From Flavobacterium sp. GSB-24 (GTDB lineage: Bacteria > Bacteroidota > Bacteroidia > Flavobacteriales > Flavobacteriaceae), in NCBI RefSeq assembly GCF_027924665.1, contig NZ_AP027043.1, forward strand, positions 4,650,001-4,714,000: a DNA stretch of 64,000 nt, read 5' to 3'. A program made the position numbers and the translations under genes. Shown piece by piece: positions 1 through 8,439 of this stretch (position 1 is its first letter; every line of letters starts with the position of its first letter). The notes beneath the pieces are model-generated. The model did not search any database, had not been told where the DNA came from, and worked only from the letters and a program-made list of their open reading frames with translations.

Positions 1-1
1 G

Positions 2-55
2 AACAATTTCACAACTGCTCAAAATCAAAAACATTATATCTTATTTCAATCATGA
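2..55 (+). CDS. 3' end of an upstream gene (partial)
   Basis: The second frame is open from the window edge and ends ...HYILFQS at a TGA that overlaps the rsmD start codon as ATGA. This four-base overlap suggests translational coupling and an operon with rsmD. Only 17 residues are visible, so no family can be assigned. In flavobacteria the gene before rsmD is often a DUF3822 protein, but that is memory of gene order, not something seen here. Confidence 0.45.
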   Translation, partial: NNFTTAQNQKHYILFQS

Positions 56-657
56 GAATCATTTCAGGAAAATATAAAGGACGCAGAATTTTTCCGCCAA
101 AAAATCTACCTGTAAGACCAACGACTGATATGAGTAAAGAAGCATTGTTTAATGTTTTGAATAATCATTTTAGTTTTGACAGCTTAAAGGTTCTGGATTT
201 ATTTTCGGGAACTGGCAATATTAGTTATGAATTCGCTTCACGCGGAAGCGCGCCAATTACGTCTGTTGACGGCGATTTCGGATGCGTTAAATTCATCAAG
301 CAAATTTCATCAGAATATGATTTTGATATTGCTGCGACTAAAAGTGATGTTTTTAAATTTCTGGAAAACTGTAAAACGACTTATGATATTATTTTTGCCG
401 ATCCGCCATACGGATTGGACCAGGCTACGTTCGAAAAAGTTGTTTTAACGGTTTTTGAAAAAGGTTTACTAGAAGATGACGGCATGATGATTATCGAGCA
501 TTCAAAGTATACTAAAATGGATCATTTGAGTAATTTTTCTTTTCAAAAAAGTTACGGCGGTTCGTTTTTTAGTTTCTTCGAACTAAATTCAACCGATGAT
601 GATGAAGAACTGCCACATGACAGTTCTAAAAAAGATACTGAAGAAGACGAAGGATAG
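52..657 (+). CDS. rsmD: 16S rRNA (guanine(966)-N2)-methyltransferase RsmD
   Basis: This 201-residue protein is an RsmD-type SAM-dependent methyltransferase that modifies G966 of 16S rRNA in the 30S subunit. It starts MRIISGKYKGRR, the conserved RNA-binding N-terminus of the family. The SAM-binding loop VLDLFSGTGNISYEF lies near residues 47-61, and the N6/N2-amino methylase motif DPPYG near 117-121. The last 25 residues form an acidic, probably disordered tail (DDDEEL...EEDEG), longer than in E. coli RsmD. The ATG overlaps the stop of the preceding gene. A strong hairpin terminator follows the stop codon. The assignment is secure from the motifs. Confidence 0.95.
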   Translation: MRIISGKYKGRRIFPPKNLPVRPTTDMSKEALFNVLNNHFSFDSLKVLDLFSGTGNISYEFASRGSAPITSVDGDFGCVKFIKQISSEYDFDIAATKSDVFKFLENCKTTYDIIFADPPYGLDQATFEKVVLTVFEKGLLEDDGMMIIEHSKYTKMDHLSNFSFQKSYGGSFFSFFELNSTDDDEELPHDSSKKDTEEDEG

Positions 658-674
658 TTTTTTTTAAAAGATAT

Positions 675-702
675 AAAAAGAGTCTAAAATTAGACTCTTT
701 TT
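675..702 (+). terminator. Terminator after rsmD (probably bidirectional)
   Basis: A near-perfect inverted repeat (AAAAAGAGTCTA, loop AAAT, TAGACTCTTTTT) with T-runs on both strands lies just past the rsmD stop. It can end rsmD transcripts on the plus strand. It can also end transcripts arriving from the convergent TonB-receptor-like gene. Confidence 0.85.
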
Positions 703-726
703 ACGTTTATCTCTAAACGAAATGAC

Positions 727-752
727 TGTTTCGACGAAAGAGAAATCTCCGC
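727..752. repeat. Short intergenic repeat of the TTTCGACGAAAGA type
   Basis: The segment TTTCGACGAAAGAGAAATCTCC is one arm of a repeat. A related paired copy (CATTTCGACGAAAAACAAATC and its complement) sits near 8.3 kb and a third variant near 34.2 kb. All lie between genes. It looks like a dispersed miniature palindrome, not a regulatory site of one gene. Confidence 0.5.
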
Positions 753-773
753 AAATAATTACACGCAATCGAG

Positions 774-2888
774 CTATCGAATCCTGCTCTCATTTTCATT
801 CACACTTTTTTCTTTAAATTCACTTTCTTTTATTTTTCCAAAAGAATAACGAAGTGTAATTGAAACTTCATTCGCATCAACCAAATATCTCGCTCTAGAT
901 CCTATATCATTGATTGTGAATCGCTCTGTATAAATCGTGTTTTTAAAAATATCATTATAGCTTAAAGTACAATTCCAGTTTTTACCGAAAGATTTTGCGA
1001 GAGACATATCAAAAATCAACTTTGCATTTCGTTCAAAAACACCTTCTTTTTGCTTGGTTGCTCCCCAAAAAGACAGAACAAATGTAAAATCTTTTGGAAG
1101 TTTAAAACTATTGTTAGAGTAATAATATATATAAGGTTTAGACGAATTGAATAATGCATTTTCATCTTCAATTTTGTTTTTAGTAAAAACTAAAGAGTTT
1201 GTATTGGTCCAAAACCTATAGGTAAAAGGCACTGTTAATTCAATATTAAACCCTGACTCTTTTTGAAAATTTTTCTCCGTAAAAGTCAGCACATTATTCT
1301 GATTGTCAAAAACAAAATCTTGATAAACAGGATTTTTGTTTTGATATAAAGTTAGTTTTAAAGACTTATCATGATACTGAAAAACCGTCGAAATAACATC
1401 CATAAAAGTGGGTCCTAAATTGATATTGCTGCCATAAATAAAATACGGATTTATGTAAGTTGCAATCATACTTAACGAAGAATAATTGGGTCTCGAAATG
1501 CTTTTAGAATAATCGACACTTAAACTTTTAGTACTGTCTATCGCATAAGAAAGCTGTGCTTTTGGAAAAAGATTAGTATAATTTTTATCAATCAAAAAAG
1601 AATTATCTGTGCTGTATTTTCCGCTGACATTGGTATTTTCAATTCTAAGTCCAACCGAGAATGCTGCTTTTTTAATTTTTCCAGAAAGCTGGGAATATGC
1701 TGCTAAATTGGCTTCTTTAAAATTATAATCAAAAGTGGTGTTTCCATTTTTACCATAATCAAAAACATCATAATTAGATTTAGATTTTGCGGCAGAATAA
1801 AGTCCGCCGTATTCTAAATTCATTTCGTTTTTAAACTTTTTTTCTAAATCAATTCGTCCCGAAAAAGCATCAACATTAAATTTTTGATCACGGTTTTGAG
1901 ATAGTTCCAATTCGGTTTCATTGTAATTATTCTGCACCAAACTCCACAAATGCTGATTGAAATTGGAATACTGAAAACCTGCAAAAAGCTTAGTATCGAT
2001 TGCTTTTATTTTTTTTGAATAATTGACAAATGAATTGATAAAATTCTTTGAGCTAGAATTATCGCTAAAAGTATAAACGTTGTTTTCGTCGTTCATATTT
2101 TTATTAAAAGTAAAGGTATTAATATCAAAATTATCGCCCTGACTTTTACCATTTATGTTCACCGAGAAGTAATCTTCTTCATTTATTTTATAAAATAAAC
2201 CTCCTCCAAAAATATATTGATTTCTTTTGGTAACAGCCGAAACATCATAATCTGAAATTATTCCCGCTTGAGGAATTTGATACGCAATACTATGATTTTC
2301 CCACGGTTCGAGTTTATTGTAATTCAAATTAGCTTTCCATTCCAGTTTATTTTTTTTGAAACTCGAATTGAATCCTAAGTAATTATTATAATTTTTCTTA
2401 AAGGAAGCTGTTTCACTAATTTCAGTTCTAAAACTATCTTTTTTACTCAATTTTCTGGTAATCAAAATTACGGCACGTCCTTCAGCTTCATATTTTGAAG
2501 ACGGATTTTGAATGATCTCAATCGTTTTGATATCAGCGACAGCTAAAGCATTTAACTCATTCATTCCTACTCTTTGATTGTCGATATAAATAAGCGGATT
2601 TCCTTTGCCTACAATTGAAACGCTTTCACGGTTTGGGCTTACCTGCACCAATGGAAGTCTGGAAAGCAAATCAACAGGATTCGGAATTGCATTGTAAATT
2701 GAGTTGACAACATCCACTTTTATGTTTCCGTTTGAATTGGTAAAAGTCTTTTTGTTTTGGGTAATAACGACTTCGTTTAGTTTTTGCGAGATGGAATCTT
2801 TAGGAGTTTCATTTTGAGCGTTTGCCATAAATGAAAGACAAAAAAGCATAAAAGCTATCAAAAGTTTTAACGGCAGGTAAATATTCAT
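774..2888 (-). CDS. TonB-dependent receptor-like outer membrane beta-barrel protein
   Basis: A 704-residue outer membrane protein of the OMP beta-barrel type related to TonB-dependent receptors. I start it at the internal ATG giving MNIYLPLKLLIAFMLFCL..ANAQ, a good signal peptide; the longer open frame adds 18 residues that would spoil the signal. Residues about 30-140 form a plug-like domain (LNEVVITQNKK, ...PLIYIDNQRV, IEIIQNPSSKYEAEG). The remainder alternates polar and aromatic strands typical of a 14-22 strand barrel. There is no N-terminal carboxypeptidase-like domain and no SusD partner, so a glycan PUL role is unlikely. It diverges from a histidine kinase/response regulator pair, which may control it. 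The substrate is unknown. Confidence 0.8.
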   Translation of the reverse strand: MNIYLPLKLLIAFMLFCLSFMANAQNETPKDSISQKLNEVVITQNKKTFTNSNGNIKVDVVNSIYNAIPNPVDLLSRLPLVQVSPNRESVSIVGKGNPLIYIDNQRVGMNELNALAVADIKTIEIIQNPSSKYEAEGRAVILITRKLSKKDSFRTEISETASFKKNYNNYLGFNSSFKKNKLEWKANLNYNKLEPWENHSIAYQIPQAGIISDYDVSAVTKRNQYIFGGGLFYKINEEDYFSVNINGKSQGDNFDINTFTFNKNMNDENNVYTFSDNSSSKNFINSFVNYSKKIKAIDTKLFAGFQYSNFNQHLWSLVQNNYNETELELSQNRDQKFNVDAFSGRIDLEKKFKNEMNLEYGGLYSAAKSKSNYDVFDYGKNGNTTFDYNFKEANLAAYSQLSGKIKKAAFSVGLRIENTNVSGKYSTDNSFLIDKNYTNLFPKAQLSYAIDSTKSLSVDYSKSISRPNYSSLSMIATYINPYFIYGSNINLGPTFMDVISTVFQYHDKSLKLTLYQNKNPVYQDFVFDNQNNVLTFTEKNFQKESGFNIELTVPFTYRFWTNTNSLVFTKNKIEDENALFNSSKPYIYYYSNNSFKLPKDFTFVLSFWGATKQKEGVFERNAKLIFDMSLAKSFGKNWNCTLSYNDIFKNTIYTERFTINDIGSRARYLVDANEVSITLRYSFGKIKESEFKEKSVNENESRIR

Positions 2889-3089
2889 TTGTGAAATAAA
2901 AGTTTTGGTTAATGACAATGCAAAAGTGCTTTGAAAAACCAATTCCGAAAGTTAATTGAAGGTTAATGCGGGGTTAATCTCCAGATTGTCTTTTAAAAGC
3001 ATTATTTTTGAATCGAAAAATCGAACGCAATTTTTTATAGATCAGCGTGCGAATTTCACAAAAAAAGCAGCTTAATCGTCGTGTTATAA

Positions 3090-4448
3090 ATGAAGCAAAG
3101 AATCAATTTATTAATCGCATTTTCTGTCCTTGCATTAATTGTTTTAATGACGGTACAATGCTATTTGGTAAAAACCGCTTACGAATATAAAGTGGCGCAG
3201 TTTCATACGCAGATTAAAAATGAAATTGCACAGATTAGTAATAACTACAGCGATATTGATTCGGCGTTGGTTGCTCGAAAAGAAGCACTTTATAAAAGTC
3301 TATCTGAGAATTATCTTAAAGGAAAAAAATCCAAACTGGATATTAAAAATGGAATTCTAGAAAATGAATTCGAAAATGCATTAACACAGAAAATTAAACG
3401 AAAATTTGAAAGGGATTTGCCTAATTTCGAAATTGATTTTGCGATTGTTCTCAATAAATTTATACTCTACAAAAACGCTGCAAAAGCTGACACCATTTTC
3501 TCTGAAAAACCTTTTATCCAAAATAAATTATACGGTAATCTGACTTCGTTAAACAATGCTTTTTTGGTGAGAAGTTATGTTGGAACCACAAACGGAAACT
3601 TTGATAATCAAGAATATAAATTACTGACAGAAGATTCGATGTACGTCTCGGTTATCGATTGGGAAATGATTATTTTAAGACGAATGACATTTATTTTGGT
3701 TTTGTCCTTATTATCGATTCTCACGCTGATCACACTTTTTGTAATTGCGCTAAAAGCATTAATTAAACAGAAAAAAGTAAGTGATGTTAAAACCGATTTC
3801 ATCAATAATATCACACACGAACTCAAAACGCCTTTGGCAACTTTAGGAATTTCAACAAAAATTTTGGAGCAGAAGAACATTCGTGACAACGATGAAAATT
3901 TCAATGCAATTGTCAATACAATTTCGCGTCAGAACAATCGCCTTCAAAGTTTGATTGATCAGGTTATGGCTAATTCTCTGGCTGAAAATGAATTGGAATT
4001 ACAAAAAGAAAAAATCGAAACAGAAGATTTTCTGCTTTCTATTGTAAATGATTTTAAAATTACGTTTCCAAACATCAATTTAAAAACCGATTTTCAAACC
4101 CAGAAAACGATTTTAGTTTTAGATAAATTCCACTTGACAACTGCTTTTTTGAATGTGTTGGAAAATGCCGTAAAATATGGTTCCAGTACGATTACTATCA
4201 AAACAAGAATAGTTGAAAATCAGTTTGCGATAAGCATTGAAGATGATGGAATTGGGATTGCTAAAAACAAACAATCGTTTCTGTTTGACAAATTCTATCG
4301 CGTAGAACAAGGAAATCTTCATAATACAAAAGGTTTAGGTTTAGGTTTGTATTATGTTTCTCAAATTATAAAAGCACATCAGGGCTCTGTTAACGTTGTG
4401 AGTGAGTTAGGAAAAGGAACACAGTTTACTATTTTATTAAAAGTTTAA
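3090..4448 (+). CDS. Sensor histidine kinase
   Basis: A 452-residue inner-membrane histidine kinase. One membrane helix lies at residues 8-27 and another at 198-222, framing a periplasmic sensor domain of about 170 residues with no recognisable fold. The cytoplasmic part has the H-box NNITHELKTPLA with the phospho-acceptor at His243. It also has the N-box (LNVLENAVKYG), DDGIGIA, the F-box (FLFDKFYRV) and GLGLGLYYV of the HATPase domain. The response regulator gene follows after 10 bp, so the two form an operon. The divergent barrel-protein gene is the obvious candidate target. The signal cannot be told from the sequence. Confidence 0.92.
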   Translation: MKQRINLLIAFSVLALIVLMTVQCYLVKTAYEYKVAQFHTQIKNEIAQISNNYSDIDSALVARKEALYKSLSENYLKGKKSKLDIKNGILENEFENALTQKIKRKFERDLPNFEIDFAIVLNKFILYKNAAKADTIFSEKPFIQNKLYGNLTSLNNAFLVRSYVGTTNGNFDNQEYKLLTEDSMYVSVIDWEMIILRRMTFILVLSLLSILTLITLFVIALKALIKQKKVSDVKTDFINNITHELKTPLATLGISTKILEQKNIRDNDENFNAIVNTISRQNNRLQSLIDQVMANSLAENELELQKEKIETEDFLLSIVNDFKITFPNINLKTDFQTQKTILVLDKFHLTTAFLNVLENAVKYGSSTITIKTRIVENQFAISIEDDGIGIAKNKQSFLFDKFYRVEQGNLHNTKGLGLGLYYVSQIIKAHQGSVNVVSELGKGTQFTILLKV

Positions 4449-4458
4449 TTCCCTTATT

Positions 4459-5148
4459 TTGAAAAAATTACTTTTAGCTGAAGACGATTTTGATTTTGCA
4501 GCAATTTTAAAACAATACTTAGAACTGCATCAATTTGAAGTAATCTGGGCAGAAAATGGCGAAATAGCTTTGGAGTATTTCAAAAACCAGACTTTTGATA
4601 TTTGTGTTTTTGATGTCATGATGCCTAAATTGGACGGATTTTCATTGGCTGAAAAAATAATTACGATCAATCCTGAAATTCCATTTATTTTCCTGACGGC
4701 AAGAAAGTTAAAAGAAGACAAAATCATTGGATTAAAATTAGGCGCGGACGATTATATCGTAAAACCTTTTGAAGTCGATGAGCTGGTTCTCCGTTTGCAG
4801 AATATTCTAAAAAGAATCGAACAAAAAAGAAGTCTGGAAGGAAACAATATTATTGAAATTGGTTCTTATATTTTTGATAATGAAAGATTAACACTCAACA
4901 ATAAAAATCACGTACAACAGCTTACAGAGAAAGAAGCTTCTCTTATTGAATATTTATATCTAAACCATAACCAGTTATTAAAGAGAGATCAAATTTTAAT
5001 GTCTGTTTGGAAAAAAGATGATTATTTTTCAGGCCGAAGCATGGATGTCTTTATCAGCAGGCTTCGAAAATATTTTAATTCAGATCCAAAAATCAAAATT
5101 GAAAGCGTTCGTAATATCGGCTTAGAATTTAAAATAGAAAAACCTTGA
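4459..5148 (+). CDS. OmpR/PhoB-family response regulator
   Basis: A 229-residue two-domain regulator. The receiver domain (1-120) has the acidic pair ED at residues 8-9, the phospho-acceptor Asp52 in FDVMMPKLDG, and the conserved KPF near 103. Residues about 130-229 form a winged-helix DNA-binding domain (ending RNIGLEFKIEKP). The frame begins with TTG (TTG AAA AAA TTA CTT); there is no ATG nearby and the protein starts exactly where receivers do, so TTG is the likely start. It is the partner of the kinase just upstream. The stop codon lies inside the terminator hairpin. Confidence 0.9.
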   Translation: MKKLLLAEDDFDFAAILKQYLELHQFEVIWAENGEIALEYFKNQTFDICVFDVMMPKLDGFSLAEKIITINPEIPFIFLTARKLKEDKIIGLKLGADDYIVKPFEVDELVLRLQNILKRIEQKRSLEGNNIIEIGSYIFDNERLTLNNKNHVQQLTEKEASLIEYLYLNHNQLLKRDQILMSVWKKDDYFSGRSMDVFISRLRKYFNSDPKIKIESVRNIGLEFKIEKP

Positions 5149-5162
5149 CGTATCAAGGTTTT
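5139..5162 (+). terminator. Terminator overlapping the response-regulator stop codon
   Basis: AAAACCTTGA, loop CGTA, TCAAGGTTTT is a perfect 10-bp stem followed by T-rich sequence. The TGA stop of the regulator gene lies within the left arm, so the last three codons are part of the terminator. Confidence 0.8.
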
Positions 5163-5179
5163 CTTTGTTTATTTGAAAA

Positions 5180-5728
5180 TTATTTTCCAATAACCCAGCC
5201 TAAAGTAAAGTTTCCAATAGGAGCAAATTCAGTGTCACATCTATCAAAATTTACACCTGCTCCTAAATGTACCTCTATATTGAATCTTCCCTTATATGTA
5301 CGCTGAAATCCCCAAAGCGGTGCTATCGTAAAAGAAGGAACGTATTCTCCGTACTTTTCGTTTGTAGAAAAAGATTTAAAATTATAATAGGCAGACGCCG
5401 CGATAAAATTACCAGAATTACGGGCTGTTCTTTTTCCTTTCGAAGCCCTCTTTTCTAAATTGTAATAGTGACGAAACTGCTCATTAATCATAGGAAAAAA
5501 ATAAAAATTTTCTTCATCATAATAACTATTATACCGATAACCTAATCCCAAACTAGCTTCAGAATACAAAGTGTTTTTGGCTGAAAAACCATGTTCGTAA
5601 ACAAAGCCTGGAAATAATAAATTAACCTTAAACTGATTTTTTTCAACACTTACAGGAGCGTCATCCTGCGCATGGATTGTAGTAATAGAAATAATAAATA
5701 AGATTGCTAAGAGGTAATTTTTCTTCAT
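5180..5728 (-). CDS. Secreted or outer-membrane protein of unknown function
   Basis: A 182-residue protein with a clear signal peptide (MKKNYLLAILFIISITTIHAQ). The mature part is rich in aromatic and glycine residues with alternating strands (FKVNLLFPGFVYEHGF, ASLGLGYRYNSYY, IEVHLGAGVNFDR, FTLGWVIGK), which suggests a small outer membrane beta-barrel of about eight strands. I do not recognise a named family. It converges on the two-component operon and has its own upstream region, so it is probably monocistronic. Confidence 0.7.
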   Translation of the reverse strand: MKKNYLLAILFIISITTIHAQDDAPVSVEKNQFKVNLLFPGFVYEHGFSAKNTLYSEASLGLGYRYNSYYDEENFYFFPMINEQFRHYYNLEKRASKGKRTARNSGNFIAASAYYNFKSFSTNEKYGEYVPSFTIAPLWGFQRTYKGRFNIEVHLGAGVNFDRCDTEFAPIGNFTLGWVIGK

Positions 5729-5874
5729 TGTTTATCAATTGGTTAGTTGAGACAAAAATAGCAATTGAACAATGTAAAACTTTAAAACCTTATTTTATTT
5801 TCTCACAAGTTCTTGCTTGTAATCATATAATCTTTCACCAACAATTGTATAACAACTTTTGTCTATTTCAATTA

Positions 5875-5882
5875 TACATTTG
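5875..5882 (+). promoter_or_regulatory. -7 promoter element (TAnnTTTG)
   Basis: TACATTTG matches the Bacteroidota -7 box TAnnTTTG exactly and lies 26 bp before the ATG of the small membrane protein gene. I see no good TTTG -33 box at the usual 19-21 bp spacing. Confidence 0.45.
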
Positions 5883-5908
5883 AATAAGAACTTTTAAATC
5901 TAACAATC

Positions 5909-6103
5909 ATGAACCTAAAAAGATTTTTCGGAGGATTATTGACAATCCTAGGAATAGTAGGACTTATATATACTGCTGTAATTTTTGCCAGCACATCTGG
6001 AGAAACGAGAGATATCAAATCATTAATTATCTACGGTGTACTAGGAATCGTTTTTTTTATGTCAGGAATCAGTTTGGTTCGTGCTACAAAAGATGAGGCT
6101 TAG
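5909..6103 (+). CDS. Small two-helix membrane protein
   Basis: A 64-residue protein made almost wholly of two hydrophobic helices (about residues 7-27, FGGLLTILGIVGLIYTAVIF, and 38-58, LIIYGVLGIVFFMSGISLV). A short polar loop (STSGETRDIKS) separates them and the tail is charged. It resembles small inner-membrane proteins common in Flavobacteriia with no assigned role. A TAnnTTTG -7 box precedes it. Confidence 0.7.
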   Translation: MNLKRFFGGLLTILGIVGLIYTAVIFASTSGETRDIKSLIIYGVLGIVFFMSGISLVRATKDEA

Positions 6104-6130
6104 TTTCTTTTAAAGTAACATTTAAAGTAA

Positions 6131-6204
6131 CAAAGGTTCAGAGGTGCAGAGGTTCAAAGGATTTAAAAACTTTGTCCCTTCGTGACTCTGAACCTTTGAA
6201 CCTT
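6131..6204. repeat. Inverted intergenic repeat (CAAAGGTTCAGAG type)
   Basis: CAAAGGTTCAGAG pairs perfectly with CTCTGAACCTTTG about 43 bp further on, and inner direct copies of GGTTCAAAGG extend the structure. It lies between two converging genes and could fold as a bidirectional terminator. Related strings (CTTAGAACCTT) occur near 29.2 and 57.7 kb. Confidence 0.6.
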
Positions 6205-6211
6205 AAAAAAT

Positions 6212-7462
6212 CTACTCTTCTAAAACTGGATCAAGATTCAATTCTGTAAAATCTCTTTCAGTTTTAGAAATTATAATGGTTGCTACTGTATTTCCTATCA
6301 AATTTGTAATTGCTCTGGCTTCGCTCATAAATTTATCAACTCCTAATAAAAAGGCCAAACCTTCAACGGGAATTTTATGAAGCGCCGTTAATGTAGATGC
6401 TAAAACAATAAAACCGCTTCCGGTAACTCCCGCCGCACCTTTCGAAGTAATCATTAAAATTCCGATAACGGTTAGGATTTCGAAGAAACTCAAATGTACA
6501 TCGTATAGCTGTGCTAAGAAAATTACTGACATCGAAAGATAAATCGAAGTTCCATCGAGATTGAAAGAATATCCAGTCGGAATTACCAATCCTACAACCG
6601 ATTTACTGCAGCCCATTCTTTCTAGTTTTACCATAATACTCGGCAAAGCAGCTTCTGAAGAGGAAGTCCCTAAAACCAATAAAAGTTCTTCTTTGATATA
6701 TTTTAAAATCGAAAGAATACTGATTTTATAATACCGCAGAATACTTCCTAAAATTACAAACACAAAAAGTGCCATGGTTAAATATACACAAAGCATTAAT
6801 TTCCCAAGCGGAATTAAAGTTGCTAATCCAAACTTTCCAATTGTGTAAGCCATTCCGCCAAAAGCTCCAATAGGTGCGAGATACATTACATATTTTAAAC
6901 AGGTAAAAACAACTTTAGAAAAACGTTCCAGAACAAAAATAGTTTGTTCTCTTTTTTTATAAAAGTTCAGGGCAATTCCACAAATAATTGCTGCCAGCAA
7001 AACCTGCAGCGTAAAATTGGAAAAGAAAAATTGAATCCACGAAAAGTTCTCTGCACTCGAATTTGTATATTGACTTGCATCTCCGAGAGTTAATCCCGAT
7101 TTATCAATTTTTCCTGGTTGAAATAAATAAGCAACTGCAACGCCAATTGCCAATGCTATTGTAGAAACTACCTCAAAATAAGCAAGAGCTTTTATCCCAA
7201 TGCGTCCTACTTTCTTTAGATTTCCCATTCCAGAAATTCCCAAAACAATTGTTAGGAAAATAATTGGTCCAATAAAAAGCTTGATAAGATCAACGAATCT
7301 TTTACCCAAAATTTCCATTTTTACTCCATTTTGAGGAGAAAAATGTCCAAGCAGAATCCCGGCAATAATTGCAATTAAAACCCAAAAAGTCAAATTGGTA
7401 ATTACAGTGCGGAAAAGACTTTTCTTAGTTTTGGAAGAAGGATTTGGAGTAGAAATATTCAT
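6212..7462 (-). CDS. Dicarboxylate/amino acid:cation symporter (DAACS family)
   Basis: A 416-residue inner-membrane symporter of the GltP/DctA family, which couples uptake of C4-dicarboxylates or acidic amino acids to Na+ or H+. About eight hydrophobic helices are visible. The family signatures are present: the serine-rich re-entrant loop GTSSSEAALPS, the NLDGTSIYL motif, and the C-terminal substrate-site stretch GVDKFMSEARAITNLIGN. Length matches the family. The gene stands alone. Substrate choice between glutamate and dicarboxylates cannot be settled from these motifs. Confidence 0.92.
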   Translation of the reverse strand: MNISTPNPSSKTKKSLFRTVITNLTFWVLIAIIAGILLGHFSPQNGVKMEILGKRFVDLIKLFIGPIIFLTIVLGISGMGNLKKVGRIGIKALAYFEVVSTIALAIGVAVAYLFQPGKIDKSGLTLGDASQYTNSSAENFSWIQFFFSNFTLQVLLAAIICGIALNFYKKREQTIFVLERFSKVVFTCLKYVMYLAPIGAFGGMAYTIGKFGLATLIPLGKLMLCVYLTMALFVFVILGSILRYYKISILSILKYIKEELLLVLGTSSSEAALPSIMVKLERMGCSKSVVGLVIPTGYSFNLDGTSIYLSMSVIFLAQLYDVHLSFFEILTVIGILMITSKGAAGVTGSGFIVLASTLTALHKIPVEGLAFLLGVDKFMSEARAITNLIGNTVATIIISKTERDFTELNLDPVLEE

Positions 7463-7500
7463 GAAGCAGGTTTAGATAGTTTCACAAATATATAAAAAAT

Positions 7501-7833
7501 GCAGACCTATAAGCCGGATTCTGTTCTTGTCTCATTTTACAACGAGACAATACCTTATCATTTATCTAGATCATGCATTACTGCATGACTCAAGCTACCT
7601 ACCCTTCAGCAACGGACGAGAAGCCCTTAAATGCTGATATACTTGGTATTTCACCGCATAGAGTTTACCTGTTTTCACTACAGCATTACCTGTACATACT
7701 TTCTGCTGCACTTGTCCTAATCCCGATCCCGAGACTTCGGGACGAGACCGACGGGTGTTACCCGCTATGCTTCTCTGTGGTGTCCGGACTTTCCTCCCTC
7801 CCAATAAATTGGAACGACGATAAGGCGGTCTGC
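7501..7833 (-). ncRNA. rnpB: RNase P RNA (type A)
   Basis: The catalytic RNA of RNase P, which trims tRNA 5' ends. Reading the minus strand, the universal P4-region sequence GAGGAAAGTCCGGAC is followed by a GGTAACACCC hairpin (P8-like), then GTGCAGCAGAAAG. The 3' end is AATCCGGCTTATAGGTCTGC. The 5' GCAGACC pairs with 3' GGTCTGC to close P1, which fixes both ends. A TACTTTTG -7 promoter box lies immediately upstream (7838-7845) and a T-rich stretch follows the 3' end. The helix after P8 (probably P9) contains TCCCGAAGTCTCGGGA, a variant of a palindrome dispersed in intergenic regions. Open frames crossing this segment are not genes. Confidence 0.95.
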
Positions 7834-7959
7834 GCGGCAAAAGTACAATTTTATCACTTAACTATATTGGTTTTAAATTTCCGATTTTATGAGTTCATCA
7901 TAACTTTTTAATTTTAAATTAGTTATCTTTAAAAATCTATTAATTTAAATTCAGTTATC

Positions 7960-8253
7960 ATGAAAAGAATGTATCATTACGCAACTGTCTCAAAGGCTTT
8001 AGATCAATTGAATGAAAAAGGATTTACATGCGATTTTAATCGAAATGCAGACATGATTAAAAAGAATCCTGAGAAATTTGAAATTGTTCATGTGTATCGA
8101 TACGAAGGGGAATCAGACCCAGCGGATGAGGCAGTTGTATACGGAATTAAATCTACTAACGGCAAAAAGGGCGTGTATGTAGCTGGTTTTTCAGCCGATT
8201 CAGATCAGGAAACAGCTAAATTTTTATTTGATTTAAGTATTAGAGGAAGGTAG
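7960..8253 (+). CDS. Conserved small protein of unknown function
   Basis: A 97-residue soluble protein: [17 protein letters not shown], then [12 protein letters not shown] and [19 protein letters not shown]. The pattern YRYEGxSDPxDE is typical of a small Bacteroidota family sometimes labelled phosphoribosylpyrophosphate synthetase. It has no PRPP-synthetase domain and I would not use that name. There is no signal peptide or membrane segment. It looks monocistronic and is followed by a long inverted repeat. Confidence 0.75.
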   Translation: MKRMYHYATVSKALDQLNEKGFTCDFNRNADMIKKNPEKFEIVHVYRYEGESDPADEAVVYGIKSTNGKKGVYVAGFSADSDQETAKFLFDLSIRGR

Positions 8254-8268
8254 TTTATTAACTTTTGT

Positions 8269-8336
8269 CATTTCGACGAAAAACAAATCAACTAAAATGC
8301 TGTAAAGTAAAATGCGATTTGTCTTTCGTCGAAATG
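8269..8336. repeat. Long inverted intergenic repeat (CATTTCGACGAA type)
   Basis: Two 21-base arms (CATTTCGACGAAAAACAAATC and GATTTGTCTTTCGTCGAAATG) pair with one mismatch around a 26-base loop. Variants lie near 0.73 and 34.2 kb. It sits where the toxin gene of the neighbouring orphan antitoxin would be expected. It is probably a dispersed MITE-like or REP-like element. Confidence 0.7.
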
Positions 8337-8439
8337 AAATAAATGGAAAGAATTATTGTAAAAATGTGTTAGTTTTAACCTTAAAAACTGATTCAAAACA
8401 TTAAAAACTTACTTTTTTAAATCCATTTTTTTCTTTGCT

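Noticed and set aside
7573-7911. Open frames on both strands across 7.57-7.91 kb
   Set aside because: They overlap the RNase P RNA gene, whose conserved core and P1 ends are clear. The translations show no protein features.
7960-8253. Calling the 97-residue protein a phosphoribosylpyrophosphate synthetase
   Set aside because: It is a third of the needed length and lacks the PRPP-synthetase ribose-phosphate loop. The name seems to be a spread annotation error.
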